Source: an uncultured cyanobacterium
GTDB lineage: Bacteria; Cyanobacteriota; Cyanobacteriia; CACIAM-69d
Assembly (NCBI GenBank): GCA_937894105.1
Contig: CALCTI010000376.1
Coordinates: 1-6,049, forward strand
DNA: 6,049 bases
Reading direction: 5' to 3'
Shown here: positions 1 to 6,026 of the stretch, one piece after another
Position numbering within the stretch: the first letter of the stretch is position 1
Layout: each line of letters starts with the position of its first letter
The notes under the pieces: model-generated
What the model was told of the DNA's origin: nothing
Database searches by the model: none
The model's input: only the letters and a program-made list of their open reading frames with translations
Translations under genes and position numbers: made by a program

Positions 1-203
1 GCGAGGCGGATTTGGCCATGACCGAATTATTTGGGGGCTTCCCCACCGGTTTTTATCGAGGCTATAACCACGAGAGGGCGCTAGATTCCGGTTATGACCA
101 GCGCAAAACCCTTTACAATCTCTATCACGTCCTTAACCACTTCAATTTATTTGGCGGCGGCTATGGCAGTCAGGCTAGTGCGATGGCGCGATCGCTGCTT
201 TAG
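1..203 (+). CDS. Fructosamine kinase family protein, C-terminal fragment (5' end outside window)
   Basis: Only the last 66 codons are present, read from position 3 to the TAG at 201-203. The visible protein begins EADLAMTELFGGF and continues through GFYRGY and a KTLYNLYHVLNHFNLFGGGY stretch. I recognise this as the C-terminal signature of the fructosamine-3-kinase/ketosamine-3-kinase family (aminoglycoside-phosphotransferase fold), where GDRExDLAM-TELFGGF follows the catalytic region. Family members phosphorylate sugar-amine (Amadori) adducts on proteins, which destabilises them and repairs glycation; they are cytosolic. The catalytic loop and nucleotide-binding residues lie upstream of the window, so activity cannot be judged. 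The in-frame ATG at 18-20 and TTG at 12-14 are internal codons, not starts. A HIP1 octamer overlaps the last codons (188-195). Family assignment is confident; the exact substrate is inference. Confidence 0.88.
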   Translation, partial: EADLAMTELFGGFPTGFYRGYNHERALDSGYDQRKTLYNLYHVLNHFNLFGGGYGSQASAMARSLL

Positions 204-207
204 TATT

Positions 208-236
208 TTTATTTTTAGCCCTGTTTATCTTTAGCC
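208..236 (+). repeat. Direct repeat TTTATYTTTAGCC x2 in a T-rich intergenic gap
   Basis: The gap between the kinase stop and the ABC gene is T-rich and holds two near-identical 13-mers at 208-220 and 224-236, differing at one base (TTTATTTTTAGCC and TTTATCTTTAGCC), with a 16-bp period. No hairpin terminator and no convincing promoter was seen in this gap. The repeat could be chance in T-rich sequence or a weak regulatory site. Confidence 0.4.
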
Positions 237-280
237 GTTTGCCGCTTGTCTACGCTTCACTTTTTCGCTTCACCGTGCCT

Positions 281-1054
281 ATGACCGCTATTCCATTTCT
301 TCTTGATGCTCGCGATCTGCACAAAAGTTTTGACGGGGTTAAAGCCGTTCAAGGGGCGTCGATTCAGGTGAGCACCGGTAGCATTACAGGCTTAATTGGT
401 CCCAACGGAGCGGGAAAAACCACCCTGTTTAATTTACTGTCGAATTTTATTCGTCCCGATACGGGAGCAGTGACATTTAACGGCAAAGCGGTACAACATA
501 TGCCGTCCCACCATATTGCCCGTCTAGGGATGGTGCGCACATTTCAGTTGGCGCGAGCATTGTCGCGGCTATCGGTGTTGGACAATATGCTGTTGGGGGC
601 TCAGCAGCAAACGGGGGAAAAGTTTTGGGATGTGTGGCTTAAGCCGGGGGTAATTGGTCGGCAGCAGCGATCGCTCAAAGAAAAAGCGATGGGAATTTTG
701 AGCGATGTGGGGCTGGAGAAAAAGGCGCAGGATTACGCTGGATCCTTGTCAGGGGGACAGCGGAAATTATTGGAAATTGCCCGGGCGCTGATGGCGGATC
801 CAAAGCTGATTTTGCTGGATGAACCGGCGGCGGGGGTGAATCCGGCGCTAATTGACCAAATTTGCGATCGCATTCAATTTTGGAATCGCCAGGGGCTAAC
901 GTTTTTAATTGTGGAGCACAATATGGACGTGATTATGTCCCTGTGCGACCACGTTTGGGTTCTGGCGGAGGGGCAAAATTTAGCCGACGGTCCCCCCAGT
1001 GAGATTCAGCAAAGTACGGCGGTGCTGGAAGCCTATTTGGGGCATGCGGAGTAG
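281..1054 (+). CDS. ABC transporter ATP-binding protein, LivG/NatA-type (branched-chain or neutral amino-acid uptake)
   Basis: This is a 257-residue cytosolic ATPase that would power an amino-acid importer together with LivH/LivM-type permeases, a second ATPase and a binding protein, none of which is in the window. With the ATG at 281 as residue 1, the motifs are Walker A GPNGAGKT (40-47), Q-loop in RTFQ (Q89), signature LSGGQ (156-160), Walker B LILLDEP (176-182, catalytic Glu 181) and switch His in VEHNMD (H213). The RTFQLARALSRLSVLDNMLLG segment, the PAAGVNP D-loop and the C-terminal VLEAYLG ending are typical of LivG; in cyanobacteria the nearest described role is NatA of the neutral amino-acid permease. 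An upstream TTG (239) and GTG (275) are also in frame, but the ATG gives the usual family length and starts just before the first beta strand. No Shine-Dalgarno is evident, which is common in cyanobacteria. The ATPase family is certain; the substrate is inferred. Confidence 0.93.
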   Translation: MTAIPFLLDARDLHKSFDGVKAVQGASIQVSTGSITGLIGPNGAGKTTLFNLLSNFIRPDTGAVTFNGKAVQHMPSHHIARLGMVRTFQLARALSRLSVLDNMLLGAQQQTGEKFWDVWLKPGVIGRQQRSLKEKAMGILSDVGLEKKAQDYAGSLSGGQRKLLEIARALMADPKLILLDEPAAGVNPALIDQICDRIQFWNRQGLTFLIVEHNMDVIMSLCDHVWVLAEGQNLADGPPSEIQQSTAVLEAYLGHAE

Positions 1055-1257
1055 CTGCGATCGCTATCAAGCACCTGGCATCCTTCCCGATATAATCTCA
1101 GTTCATCAGTTCACAGGACAGTGGCACCAGTGACCGGTAGGGGGGTCGTGCCAATGCACCGAATCAAAAGCTTTAATCTCTCTGTGTGGTGCGGTGGCAC
1201 GCACTCTCCCTCTTCCCAAAATGTCTTGCTTCACAAGCTTATTGTCCAATATGCCTC
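1055..1257. other. Convergent intergenic region with nested inverted repeats
   Basis: This gap lies between the stops of two converging genes. GTGCC at 1148-1152 can pair with GGCAC at 1123-1127; that stem is extended by GACC 1132-1135 with GGTC 1144-1147, across a 4-nt bulge. Alternatively, CGTGCC 1147-1152 can pair with GGCACG 1196-1201, enclosing a second stem of GCACC 1156-1160 with GGTGC 1188-1192. The two folds are mutually exclusive. No oligo-T run follows either hairpin on either strand, so a classical intrinsic terminator is not supported. It may be a structured terminator or RNA element, or coincidence. A 66-codon reading frame on the minus strand (1106-1306) has no recognisable features and overlaps the next gene, so I do not call it a gene. 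Confidence 0.4.
1091..1096 (+). promoter_or_regulatory. Isolated -10-like TATAAT in the convergent region
   Basis: A perfect TATAAT sits 36 nt after the ABC gene stop, pointing toward the inverted-repeat region. At 17-18 nt spacing the upstream hexamer (around 1067-1073) does not resemble TTGACA, so any promoter would be of the -35-less type known in cyanobacteria. A transcript starting near 1103 would include both alternative stems and run antisense to the small exported protein gene. It is a motif match only and could be chance. Confidence 0.25.
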
Positions 1258-1650
1258 TTACTGACATTGGGCAGTGAGACCCTCTACGCTGAGTTCCACA
1301 GCACAATCACAGGCGATTTTTACGATATCCACGTCACTGGATTGGGCTTGCACTTCGGCAAATGTGTAGCGGCTTTGGAGTTTTTCCAAGGAACACTGAC
1401 AAAAGTCGTCAACCTTGCTAACTTCTATACCCAGCAGCTCAGCGTCGGCAGTGGTTCTGCTGTTGCAATTTCTCAGATACAGATTTACAAAGCTGTCGGG
1501 ATAGGTGGAGGCGTTGCCTTGGGCGTTGGCGGGGGCAGCAGCGATCGCCAAAATACCAAGAGCACCAAGCCCCAGGCTTCCAGCTAAGGACACAAGGCGC
1601 GAACTAAGGATTCTGTGGGAGCGGAGAGAGGTACTAGAAAGGTTAAACAT
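1258..1650 (-). CDS. Small exported six-cysteine protein of unknown function
   Basis: A 130-residue protein running from the ATG at 1648-1650 to the TAA at 1258-1260. The N-terminus is a clear Sec signal peptide: basic residues R10, R13 and R18, a hydrophobic core about 19-39, and an ANA-Q type I cleavage site at 43/44. The mature part is about 87 residues and holds six cysteines (C62, C84, C86, C114, C116, C129), including two CxC pairs, in FCQC and ACDC. The even number suggests three disulfides in the periplasm, but metal binding by the CxC pairs cannot be excluded. The FCQCSLEKLQSRYTF segment resembles a motif I have seen in small exported bacterial proteins that have no assigned role, so I give no function. 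The gene is convergent with the ABC gene and in the same orientation as purF, 134 nt beyond its stop. The signal peptide and AGGGA ribosome-binding site support it as a real gene, rather than the 133-codon frame on the opposite strand. Confidence 0.8.
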   Translation of the reverse strand: MFNLSSTSLRSHRILSSRLVSLAGSLGLGALGILAIAAAPANAQGNASTYPDSFVNLYLRNCNSRTTADAELLGIEVSKVDDFCQCSLEKLQSRYTFAEVQAQSSDVDIVKIACDCAVELSVEGLTAQCQ

Positions 1651-1658
1651 GGGGGCTA

Positions 1659-1663
1659 TCCCT
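1659..1663 (-). promoter_or_regulatory. Ribosome binding site of the small exported protein gene
   Basis: The minus strand reads AGGGA followed by 8 nt and then the ATG at 1650. This is standard Shine-Dalgarno spacing and supports this start. Confidence 0.5.
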
Positions 1664-1674
1664 GAAGGGTCGGT

Positions 1675-1691
1675 GTAAAACTTACTTTTAC
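1675..1691. repeat. Inverted repeat GTAAAA-N5-TTTTAC upstream of the small exported protein gene
   Basis: Perfect 6-bp arms (1675-1680 and 1686-1691) flank a 5-nt spacer, 25 nt upstream of the start codon. The symmetry could be a binding site for a dimeric regulator or a weak stem in the leader. It does not match the cyanobacterial NtcA consensus (GTA-N8-TAC) in spacing. The function is unknown. Confidence 0.35.
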
Positions 1692-1725
1692 CCTATCTAA
1701 CTTTTTCCGGTCCTCTCCTTAATGT

Positions 1726-1759
1726 GTGCCAAATTTTAAAACGTGCCAAGTTCTAGAAC
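1726..1759. repeat. Two abutting 17-bp imperfect repeats with internal palindromes (candidate operator)
   Basis: GTGCCAAATTTTAAAAC (1726-1742) is followed directly by GTGCCAAGTTCTAGAAC (1743-1759); 14 of 17 bases agree. The second copy ends in the perfect palindrome GTTCTAGAAC (1750-1759). The first contains the palindrome TTTTAAAA (1734-1741). Two of the three differences, at repeat positions 11 and 14, swap T/A for C/G and so keep the dyad symmetry. The element sits between the purF stop and the small exported protein gene, 76 nt upstream of that gene's start, where an operator would be expected. No regulator can be named. Confidence 0.5.
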
Positions 1760-1784
1760 CAACCCCGTAGATTCAGGTGTCGGT

Positions 1785-3398
1785 CTATACGGGCAATGGC
1801 TCTCGTTCCGTGGTTTCTACCGGCGCTTCCACCGTCGGAGCATCCACTACCGGGGCGATCGCTCCCACCCGATGGGACGCCACATCCTCCAGCATTAGCT
1901 TGGATCGCTGAAGCAACTGGGGCACCGGAATGGGGTACTTACCGCTAAAGCAGGCGGTGCAAAATCCATCCACATCCTCCTGGGTAACTTTCAGCATGCC
2001 AGATTCGCTCAGGTAGCCCAAGGTATCCACGCCGATTTTTTGGGCGATCGCCTCCGTGGACAGCTTTGCCGCAATTAGCTGGTCCTGGTTATCCGTATCT
2101 AAGCCGTAGAAACAGGGGTGGGTGACGGGCGGCGATGAAATGCGCATATGCACTTCCTTTGCCCCCGCATCCCGCAGGGCTTTTACAATTTTTCGGCTAG
2201 TGGTGCCCCGCACAATGGAGTCGTCCACAATAATCACCCGCCGCCCCTCCAGCACGTCTTTAAGGGGATTCAGCTTCATACGAATGCCCGCTTCCCTCAT
2301 GGCTTGGGTGGGTTGGATAAAGGTGCGCCCCACGTAGCGATTTTTAATTAACCCCTCGGCATAGGTAATGCCCGACGCCTCTGAAAAGCCGATCGCCGCT
2401 GGAATGCCCGAATCAGGGACACCAATTACAATATCTGCTTCCACGCTGGACTCTGCCGCCAACTGCCGCCCCAGGCGCTTGCGGTAAGAATACAGGGTTT
2501 CGTTGTTAAACAAACTGTCAGGGCGTGCAAAGTAAATCATCTCAAATACGCACATTTTTTTATTGGGCTGCTCCGCCCAAATGACCGATTCCAGCCCACT
2601 TTCATTGATAATGACTAGCTCCCCCGGCTTCACATCCCGCACGTACTCTGCGCCGACAATATCTAAACCACAGGTTTCCGAAGAGAGCACGTAGCGATCG
2701 CTTTGGGGTAAGCGACCGATCACCAAAGGACGTACGCCGTTGGGATCTCGGGCTCCAATTAGACCAATGGGGGTGCCCACCACCAGGCTAAAAGCACCGA
2801 GGCATCGTTTAAAAGCACGGGAAGCGGCTTCGATCCAGTCGTAGCCCGCATCGACTTCCAGACCCAGAGCAATGGCGATCGCCTCAGAATCGATAGTGGT
2901 TTCAAAGGAAACCCCTTGCTCCCGCAGCTCTGCCCGTAGCTCCACAGCGTTCACCAGGTTGCCGTTGTGGGCAAGGGCGAAGTCGCCGCGCTTGGTAGAA
3001 ATTTGTAGGGGCTGGGCGTTGGCCACTTTGCTACTACCGGTGGTGGAGTAGCGGGTGTGCCCAATGGCCATATAACCCGGCAGAGTGGTCAAAATTTCTT
3101 CGTTAAAAACCTGGGAGACGAGCCCCATGTCCTTATATAAATGAATGCGGCTATCGTCAAAAGTGGCGATACCCGCAGATTCTTGTCCTCGATGTTGGAG
3201 CGCAAACAGCCCAAAGTAGGTCATTGCTGCCACTTCTGCCTCCGGAGCGTAAAGACCAAATACGCCACAGGCTTCCTCTGGTATGTCGGGGCGGTCTAGG
3301 GGAGCTGAGGCGAGGGGGGCTTTCGGCGAATGGGAATAAGAATAGGATTCCGGGGGATGTTTAGGAATGGAAATGGAATCAGCAACGGGAGAAGTCAT
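1785..3398 (-). CDS. purF: Amidophosphoribosyltransferase (glutamine PRPP amidotransferase)
   Basis: PurF catalyses the first step of de novo purine synthesis: PRPP plus glutamine gives 5-phosphoribosylamine, glutamate and pyrophosphate, in the cytosol. From the ATG at 3396-3398 it has 537 residues. The N-terminal Ntn-hydrolase glutaminase domain has the nucleophile Cys44 in EEACGVFG, the HTRYST motif (114-119) and AHNGN (143-147). The C-terminal phosphoribosyltransferase domain carries the PRPP loop VIIVDDSIVRGTT (388-400). Cysteines C283 (CVFE), C429 (PCFYG), C480 and C483 (GFCTAC) correspond to the four 4Fe-4S ligands of the Bacillus subtilis enzyme, so this is the oxygen-sensitive iron-sulfur type. 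Residues 1-43 form a long propeptide expected to be removed by self-cleavage. Residues from about 504 on form a Pro/Val/Glu-rich tail. A TTG 28 codons upstream (3480-3482) is in frame but lies at the predicted transcription start, so the ATG is preferred. It follows purL on the same strand. Confidence 0.97.
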   Translation of the reverse strand: MTSPVADSISIPKHPPESYSYSHSPKAPLASAPLDRPDIPEEACGVFGLYAPEAEVAAMTYFGLFALQHRGQESAGIATFDDSRIHLYKDMGLVSQVFNEEILTTLPGYMAIGHTRYSTTGSSKVANAQPLQISTKRGDFALAHNGNLVNAVELRAELREQGVSFETTIDSEAIAIALGLEVDAGYDWIEAASRAFKRCLGAFSLVVGTPIGLIGARDPNGVRPLVIGRLPQSDRYVLSSETCGLDIVGAEYVRDVKPGELVIINESGLESVIWAEQPNKKMCVFEMIYFARPDSLFNNETLYSYRKRLGRQLAAESSVEADIVIGVPDSGIPAAIGFSEASGITYAEGLIKNRYVGRTFIQPTQAMREAGIRMKLNPLKDVLEGRRVIIVDDSIVRGTTSRKIVKALRDAGAKEVHMRISSPPVTHPCFYGLDTDNQDQLIAAKLSTEAIAQKIGVDTLGYLSESGMLKVTQEDVDGFCTACFSGKYPIPVPQLLQRSKLMLEDVASHRVGAIAPVVDAPTVEAPVETTEREPLPV

Positions 3399-3486
3399 GG
3401 GCGAAGTGCGCTTCTTCAGCAATAGATTGGTAGACCATCGCCAGGGGCGCGGTTTTGAACAGTACTTCGGGGCTTTAGACAACCAG

Positions 3487-3515
3487 ATTTTAGACGGTTC
3501 TTAACAAAATGTCTT
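3487..3515 (-). promoter_or_regulatory. Candidate sigma70-type promoter of purF
   Basis: On the minus strand AAGACA (3510-3515, four of six matches to TTGACA) is followed by a 17-nt spacer and then TAAAAT (3487-3492, five of six matches to TATAAT). Transcription would begin near 3480, giving a leader of about 80 nt before the purF ATG. This start lies at the upstream TTG candidate, which therefore would not be usable. Confidence 0.5.
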
Positions 3516-3578
3516 GATGCTTATGCTTTGATTAGGGGATTTAGGGTGGACTTTCTGTGATGACAGACACATAGAATT

Positions 3579-3629
3579 ACTGCCCAAGTTAAGCCGCCCA
3601 AGTTAGGCCGCCCAAATTAAGCCGCTTAA
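3579..3629. repeat. 14-bp tandem repeat, about 3.5 copies, downstream of purL
   Basis: On the + strand the units are ACTGCCCAAGTTAA (3579-3592), GCCGCCCAAGTTAG (3593-3606), GCCGCCCAAATTAA (3607-3620) and a partial GCCGCTTAA (3621-3629). The core CCGCCCAARTTAR is kept with exact 14-bp phasing. The array starts 16 nt beyond the purL stop and lies upstream of the purF promoter. Phased copies could bind a protein cooperatively or simply be a slippage-generated minisatellite; the sequence alone does not decide. Confidence 0.7.
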
Positions 3630-3630
3630 T
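3616..3630. repeat. Odd-centred palindrome ATTAAGC-C-GCTTAAT at the end of the tandem array
   Basis: Perfect 7-bp arms lie around a single central base. The palindrome is formed by the junction of the third repeat unit with the degenerate fourth unit. The one-base centre makes an RNA hairpin poor, so a DNA-binding dyad is the better reading if it is functional at all. Confidence 0.45.
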
Positions 3631-3644
3631 CATAACGCGATTGA

Positions 3645-5984
3645 TCATACCGCAACATCCCCAGCAACCTTCTGGGCGATCGCCCCATTCCACCCTTTCG
3701 CCATGGTGGCAACGGTGTTTTGAATCACGGTTTCATCGGCGATCGTCACCACAAAGTCATCATTTTCAGACACGGTTCCCAAACGCTGCCACCGATTCGG
3801 CAGTTTCTCGCCCAGGGTGGCTTCCCATTGGGTGGCTTGATCGGCGGCGACGGTAACGATAATGCGGGCTCCCCCTTCGGCAAACAAAATGGCGTCCTGG
3901 CGATCGATCTCCGTTGCCGCCAGGTTCACATTAGCGCCCAGGTTGCCGGCGATCGCACATTCCGCCAGGGCAATGCCCAAGCCCCCTTCCGCTGAGTCGT
4001 GGGCAGACCGGATAATGCCCGCCCGAATGCCATCGCGACACGCCGCCTGTACCTGCTTTTCTAGATCGAAATCCACTTGGGGGGGCTTGCCGGCAATGGT
4101 GTTGTGAACCTGCGCCAAATATTCAGAGGCTCCTAGGGTGACTCCCTCGACATTATCGGCAAGCTGGTGGGTAGGAACGCCTAATAAATAGATGGAATCG
4201 CCCGGTTTCTGCCAAGCCTGACCAACCACCGTGCCCAGGTCTTCCACCGAGCCCACCATACCGACGACGGGAGTGGGATAAATGGCGGTGGGGGTGCCGT
4301 TGGAATCGAGGGTTTCGTTATAGAGGGACACATTGCCGCCGGTCACCGGAGTGGCAAAGGCGCCACATCCTTCCGAAATGCCTCGGCAAGCTTCGGCTAG
4401 TTGCCAGTAGCCAATGGGTTTTTCAGGGCTGCCAAAATTGAGGTTGTCGGTGACGGCGATCGGTTCCGCGCCCACACAAGATAGATTGCGGGCCGCTTCG
4501 GCTACGACGGCTTTTGCGCCCCCAAAGGGATCCAAATACACATACCGGGAATTGCAATCTACCGTGGCAGCGATTCCCTTGCCATAGCCCACATCTGCCG
4601 ATGAATCTAACTGGGGGCGCAGCCGCACCACTGCCGCATCAGCACCACCGGGCATTACCGCCGTATTGTTTTGCACTTGGTGGTCGTACTGGCGATACAC
4701 CCAATTTTTTGAGGCGATCGATGGGGTGGTCAGCAGTGTTTGCAACACCTCGCTCCAGGATTTGCCGTCAATGCCCGATGCGTCACAGGTCGGCAACTGG
4801 TCGGCGCTCCATTGCCATGCTTCCTGGACATAGGCAGGGGGCTCTGCCAGCAGCGATCGCTTGTAAATCGGAGTATTGTCGGCCAGGGCCGTGGAGGGCA
4901 CTTCCGCCGCAATTTTTCCCTCAAACCAAATGCGCACAATGGGCTCTTCAATTACTTTCCCAGCCACCACCGCCTGCAATCCCCAGCGATGGAAAATATC
5001 AATCAGCTCCTGCTCGCGCCCTTTCGCCGCCACAAATAACATGCGCTCTTGGGATTCCGATAGCAGGTACTCGTAAGGCACCATGCCCGGTTCCCGCTCG
5101 GGAATTTTATCCAGATCTAAATCAATACCCACGCCACCGGACGCCGCCATTTCTGCTGTGGAACAGGTCAGCCCCGCCGCTCCCATATCCTGCGCTGCCA
5201 CCACCGCACCCGTTTTAAATGCTTCCAAACAGGCTTCAATCAGGGATTTTTCCAGGAACGGGTCACCCACTTGCACTGCCGGGCGATCGTCCAGGGATTC
5301 TTCACTCAATTCAGCGCTAGCAAAGCTAGCTCCTCCCATGCCATCCCGCCCGGTGGTAGACCCCACGTACAGCACCGGATTGCCAATACCCGACGCCCCC
5401 GCTATCACAATTTCGTCCGTTTCCATCAAGCCGATCGCCATGGCGTTAACCAAAGGATTGCAATTGTAGGCAGGGGCAAAATACACCTCACCTCCCACCG
5501 TTGGCACCCCCACACAGTTGCCGTAGTGGGAAATGCCGGCAACTACCCCTTCGAATAAACGGCGGGTATTGGCATCGTCGAGGGAGCCAAATCGTAGGGA
5601 ATTGAGGACGGCGATCGGGCGGGCTCCCATGGTGAAAATATCCCGCAGAATACCGCCCACTCCCGTCGCTGCTCCCTGGAACGGCTCCACAGCGGAGGGG
5701 TGGTTATGGGATTCAATTTTAAACGCCAGGTGTAGCGAGTCTCACAGGTCAACAACCCCAGCATTTTCACCGGGTACCACCAGCACGCGCGGTCCTTCGG
5801 TGGGGAATTGGGATAGAAGGGGACGGGAATTTTTATAGCAGCAGTGCTCCGACCACATCACCCCACACATCCCCAGCTCTGCCCGGTTGGGATGGCGACC
5901 CAGGCGGCTAACGATATCGTCGTACTCTTCCGGTTTGATCCCCTCAGCGGCAATCTCTTCGGGGGAAAAGGGGGCGGTGGTCAT
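3645..5984 (-). pseudogene. purL: Phosphoribosylformylglycinamidine synthase subunit PurL, interrupted by an in-frame TGA
   Basis: PurL makes FGAM from FGAR, ATP and glutamine-derived ammonia at the fourth step of purine synthesis. At 779 residues plus one internal stop (ATG 5982-5984 to TGA 3645-3647) it matches the small-type PurL that works with separate PurS and PurQ, not the ~1,300-residue fused form. Landmarks: FSPEEIAAEGI near the N-terminus, SEHCCYKNSRPLL (45-57), PGENAGVVDL (71-80), ESHNHPS (91-97), AATGVGGILRDIFTMGARP (105-123), DMGAAGLTCSTAEMA (266-280), the second-half motif PVTGGNVSLYNET (546-558) and HDSAEGGLGIALAEC (662-676). Codon 81 is TGA where the family has Gly, and the frame is intact on both sides, so only one base separates this from a normal gene. 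A restart at GTG 5690 would give 681 residues lacking ESHNHPS and probably inactive. The gene is marked broken as sequenced; it may be intact in the living cell. The start is supported by an AGGG site 8 nt upstream and a TATAAT box. Confidence 0.93.
5742..5744 (-). other. In-frame TGA at purL codon 81
   Basis: The minus strand reads GAC CTG TGA GAC TCG, in the same frame as both the upstream VVDL and downstream DSLHLAFKIESHNHPS segments. A G at the first base would give GGA (Gly), the residue expected from the VDxGD pattern of the family. The following base is G, which is not a typical leaky read-through context. Confidence 0.95.
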
Positions 5985-5992
5985 ACACATGA

Positions 5993-5996
5993 CCCT
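5993..5996 (-). promoter_or_regulatory. Ribosome binding site that selects the purL start
   Basis: The minus strand reads AGGG, then 8 nt, then the ATG at 5984. The alternative ATG at 5990 would be only 2 nt from this site, and the ATG at 6047 lies upstream of the predicted transcription start, so 5984 is the best start. Confidence 0.5.
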
Positions 5997-6020
5997 GCTA
6001 AACCAGTCATACGCGCCCAA

Positions 6021-6026
6021 ATTATA
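6021..6026 (-). promoter_or_regulatory. -10 element of the purL promoter
   Basis: The minus strand carries a perfect TATAAT, giving a predicted transcription start near 6014 and a leader of about 30 nt to the purL ATG. At 17-nt spacing the -35 position falls on the last six bases of the window (CCATGG in either orientation), which do not match TTGACA, so this may be a -35-less or activator-dependent promoter. Upstream sequence is not available. Confidence 0.5.

Larger units (their letters stand above)
3399..3644 (-). other. purL-purF intergenic region (purF leader, promoter and repeats)
   Basis: These 246 nt separate the purL TGA from the purF ATG. In the direction of transcription they hold a TTAA-bounded palindrome, about three and a half 14-bp tandem repeats, a small perfect hairpin (TCTGT-GATG-ACAGA, 3554-3567, with no T-run after it), a sigma70-like promoter and a leader of roughly 80 nt. 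Such a long gap with its own promoter argues that purF is not expressed solely by read-through from purL. Confidence 0.55.
188..4860. repeat. HIP1 octamers (GCGATCGC), 12 dispersed copies
   Basis: Exact copies start at 188, 667, 864, 1057, 1541, 1855, 2044, 2694, 2875, 3676, 3949 and 4853. Eleven lie within coding sequence and one (1057) just after the ABC gene stop. HIP1 is the highly iterated palindrome typical of many cyanobacterial chromosomes. Several further near-matches (such as CCGATCGC) also occur, and none of the exact copies lies in the first 1,100 bases of purL. Confidence 0.95.

Noticed and set aside
1103..1201. tRNA or known riboswitch in the convergent gap
   Set aside because: There is no T-loop consensus or acceptor pairing for a tRNA, and no riboswitch core that I recognise.
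1106..1306. 66-codon minus-strand frame in the convergent gap
   Set aside because: It overlaps the end of the exported-protein gene, has no recognisable motif, and coincides with the inverted repeats.
1186..1587. 133-codon open frame on the + strand opposite the small exported protein
   Set aside because: It is an antisense shadow: it has no recognisable domain, and the minus-strand frame has a clear signal peptide and a ribosome-binding site.
3399..3482. 28-residue N-terminal extension of PurF from a TTG
   Set aside because: It is a rare start codon located at the predicted transcription start, and PurF from the ATG at 3398 is already longer than usual.
3554..3567. Intrinsic terminator for purL (TCTGT-GATG-ACAGA hairpin)
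   Set aside because: It has only five base pairs with no following T-run on the minus strand.
3579..3629. CRISPR array
   Set aside because: The units are 14 bp and directly abutting with no spacers; this is a simple tandem repeat.
4514..5218. 234-codon + strand open frame antisense to purL
   Set aside because: It has low-complexity Pro/Arg/His composition typical of antisense frames in GC-rich genes, and purL is unambiguous on the other strand.
5742..5744. Selenocysteine or code-25 style (TGA = Gly) reading of the purL stop
   Set aside because: The aligned residue is Gly, not Cys/Sec. Code 25 belongs to candidate-phyla bacteria, not to HIP1-rich cyanobacteria, and purL itself terminates at TGA.
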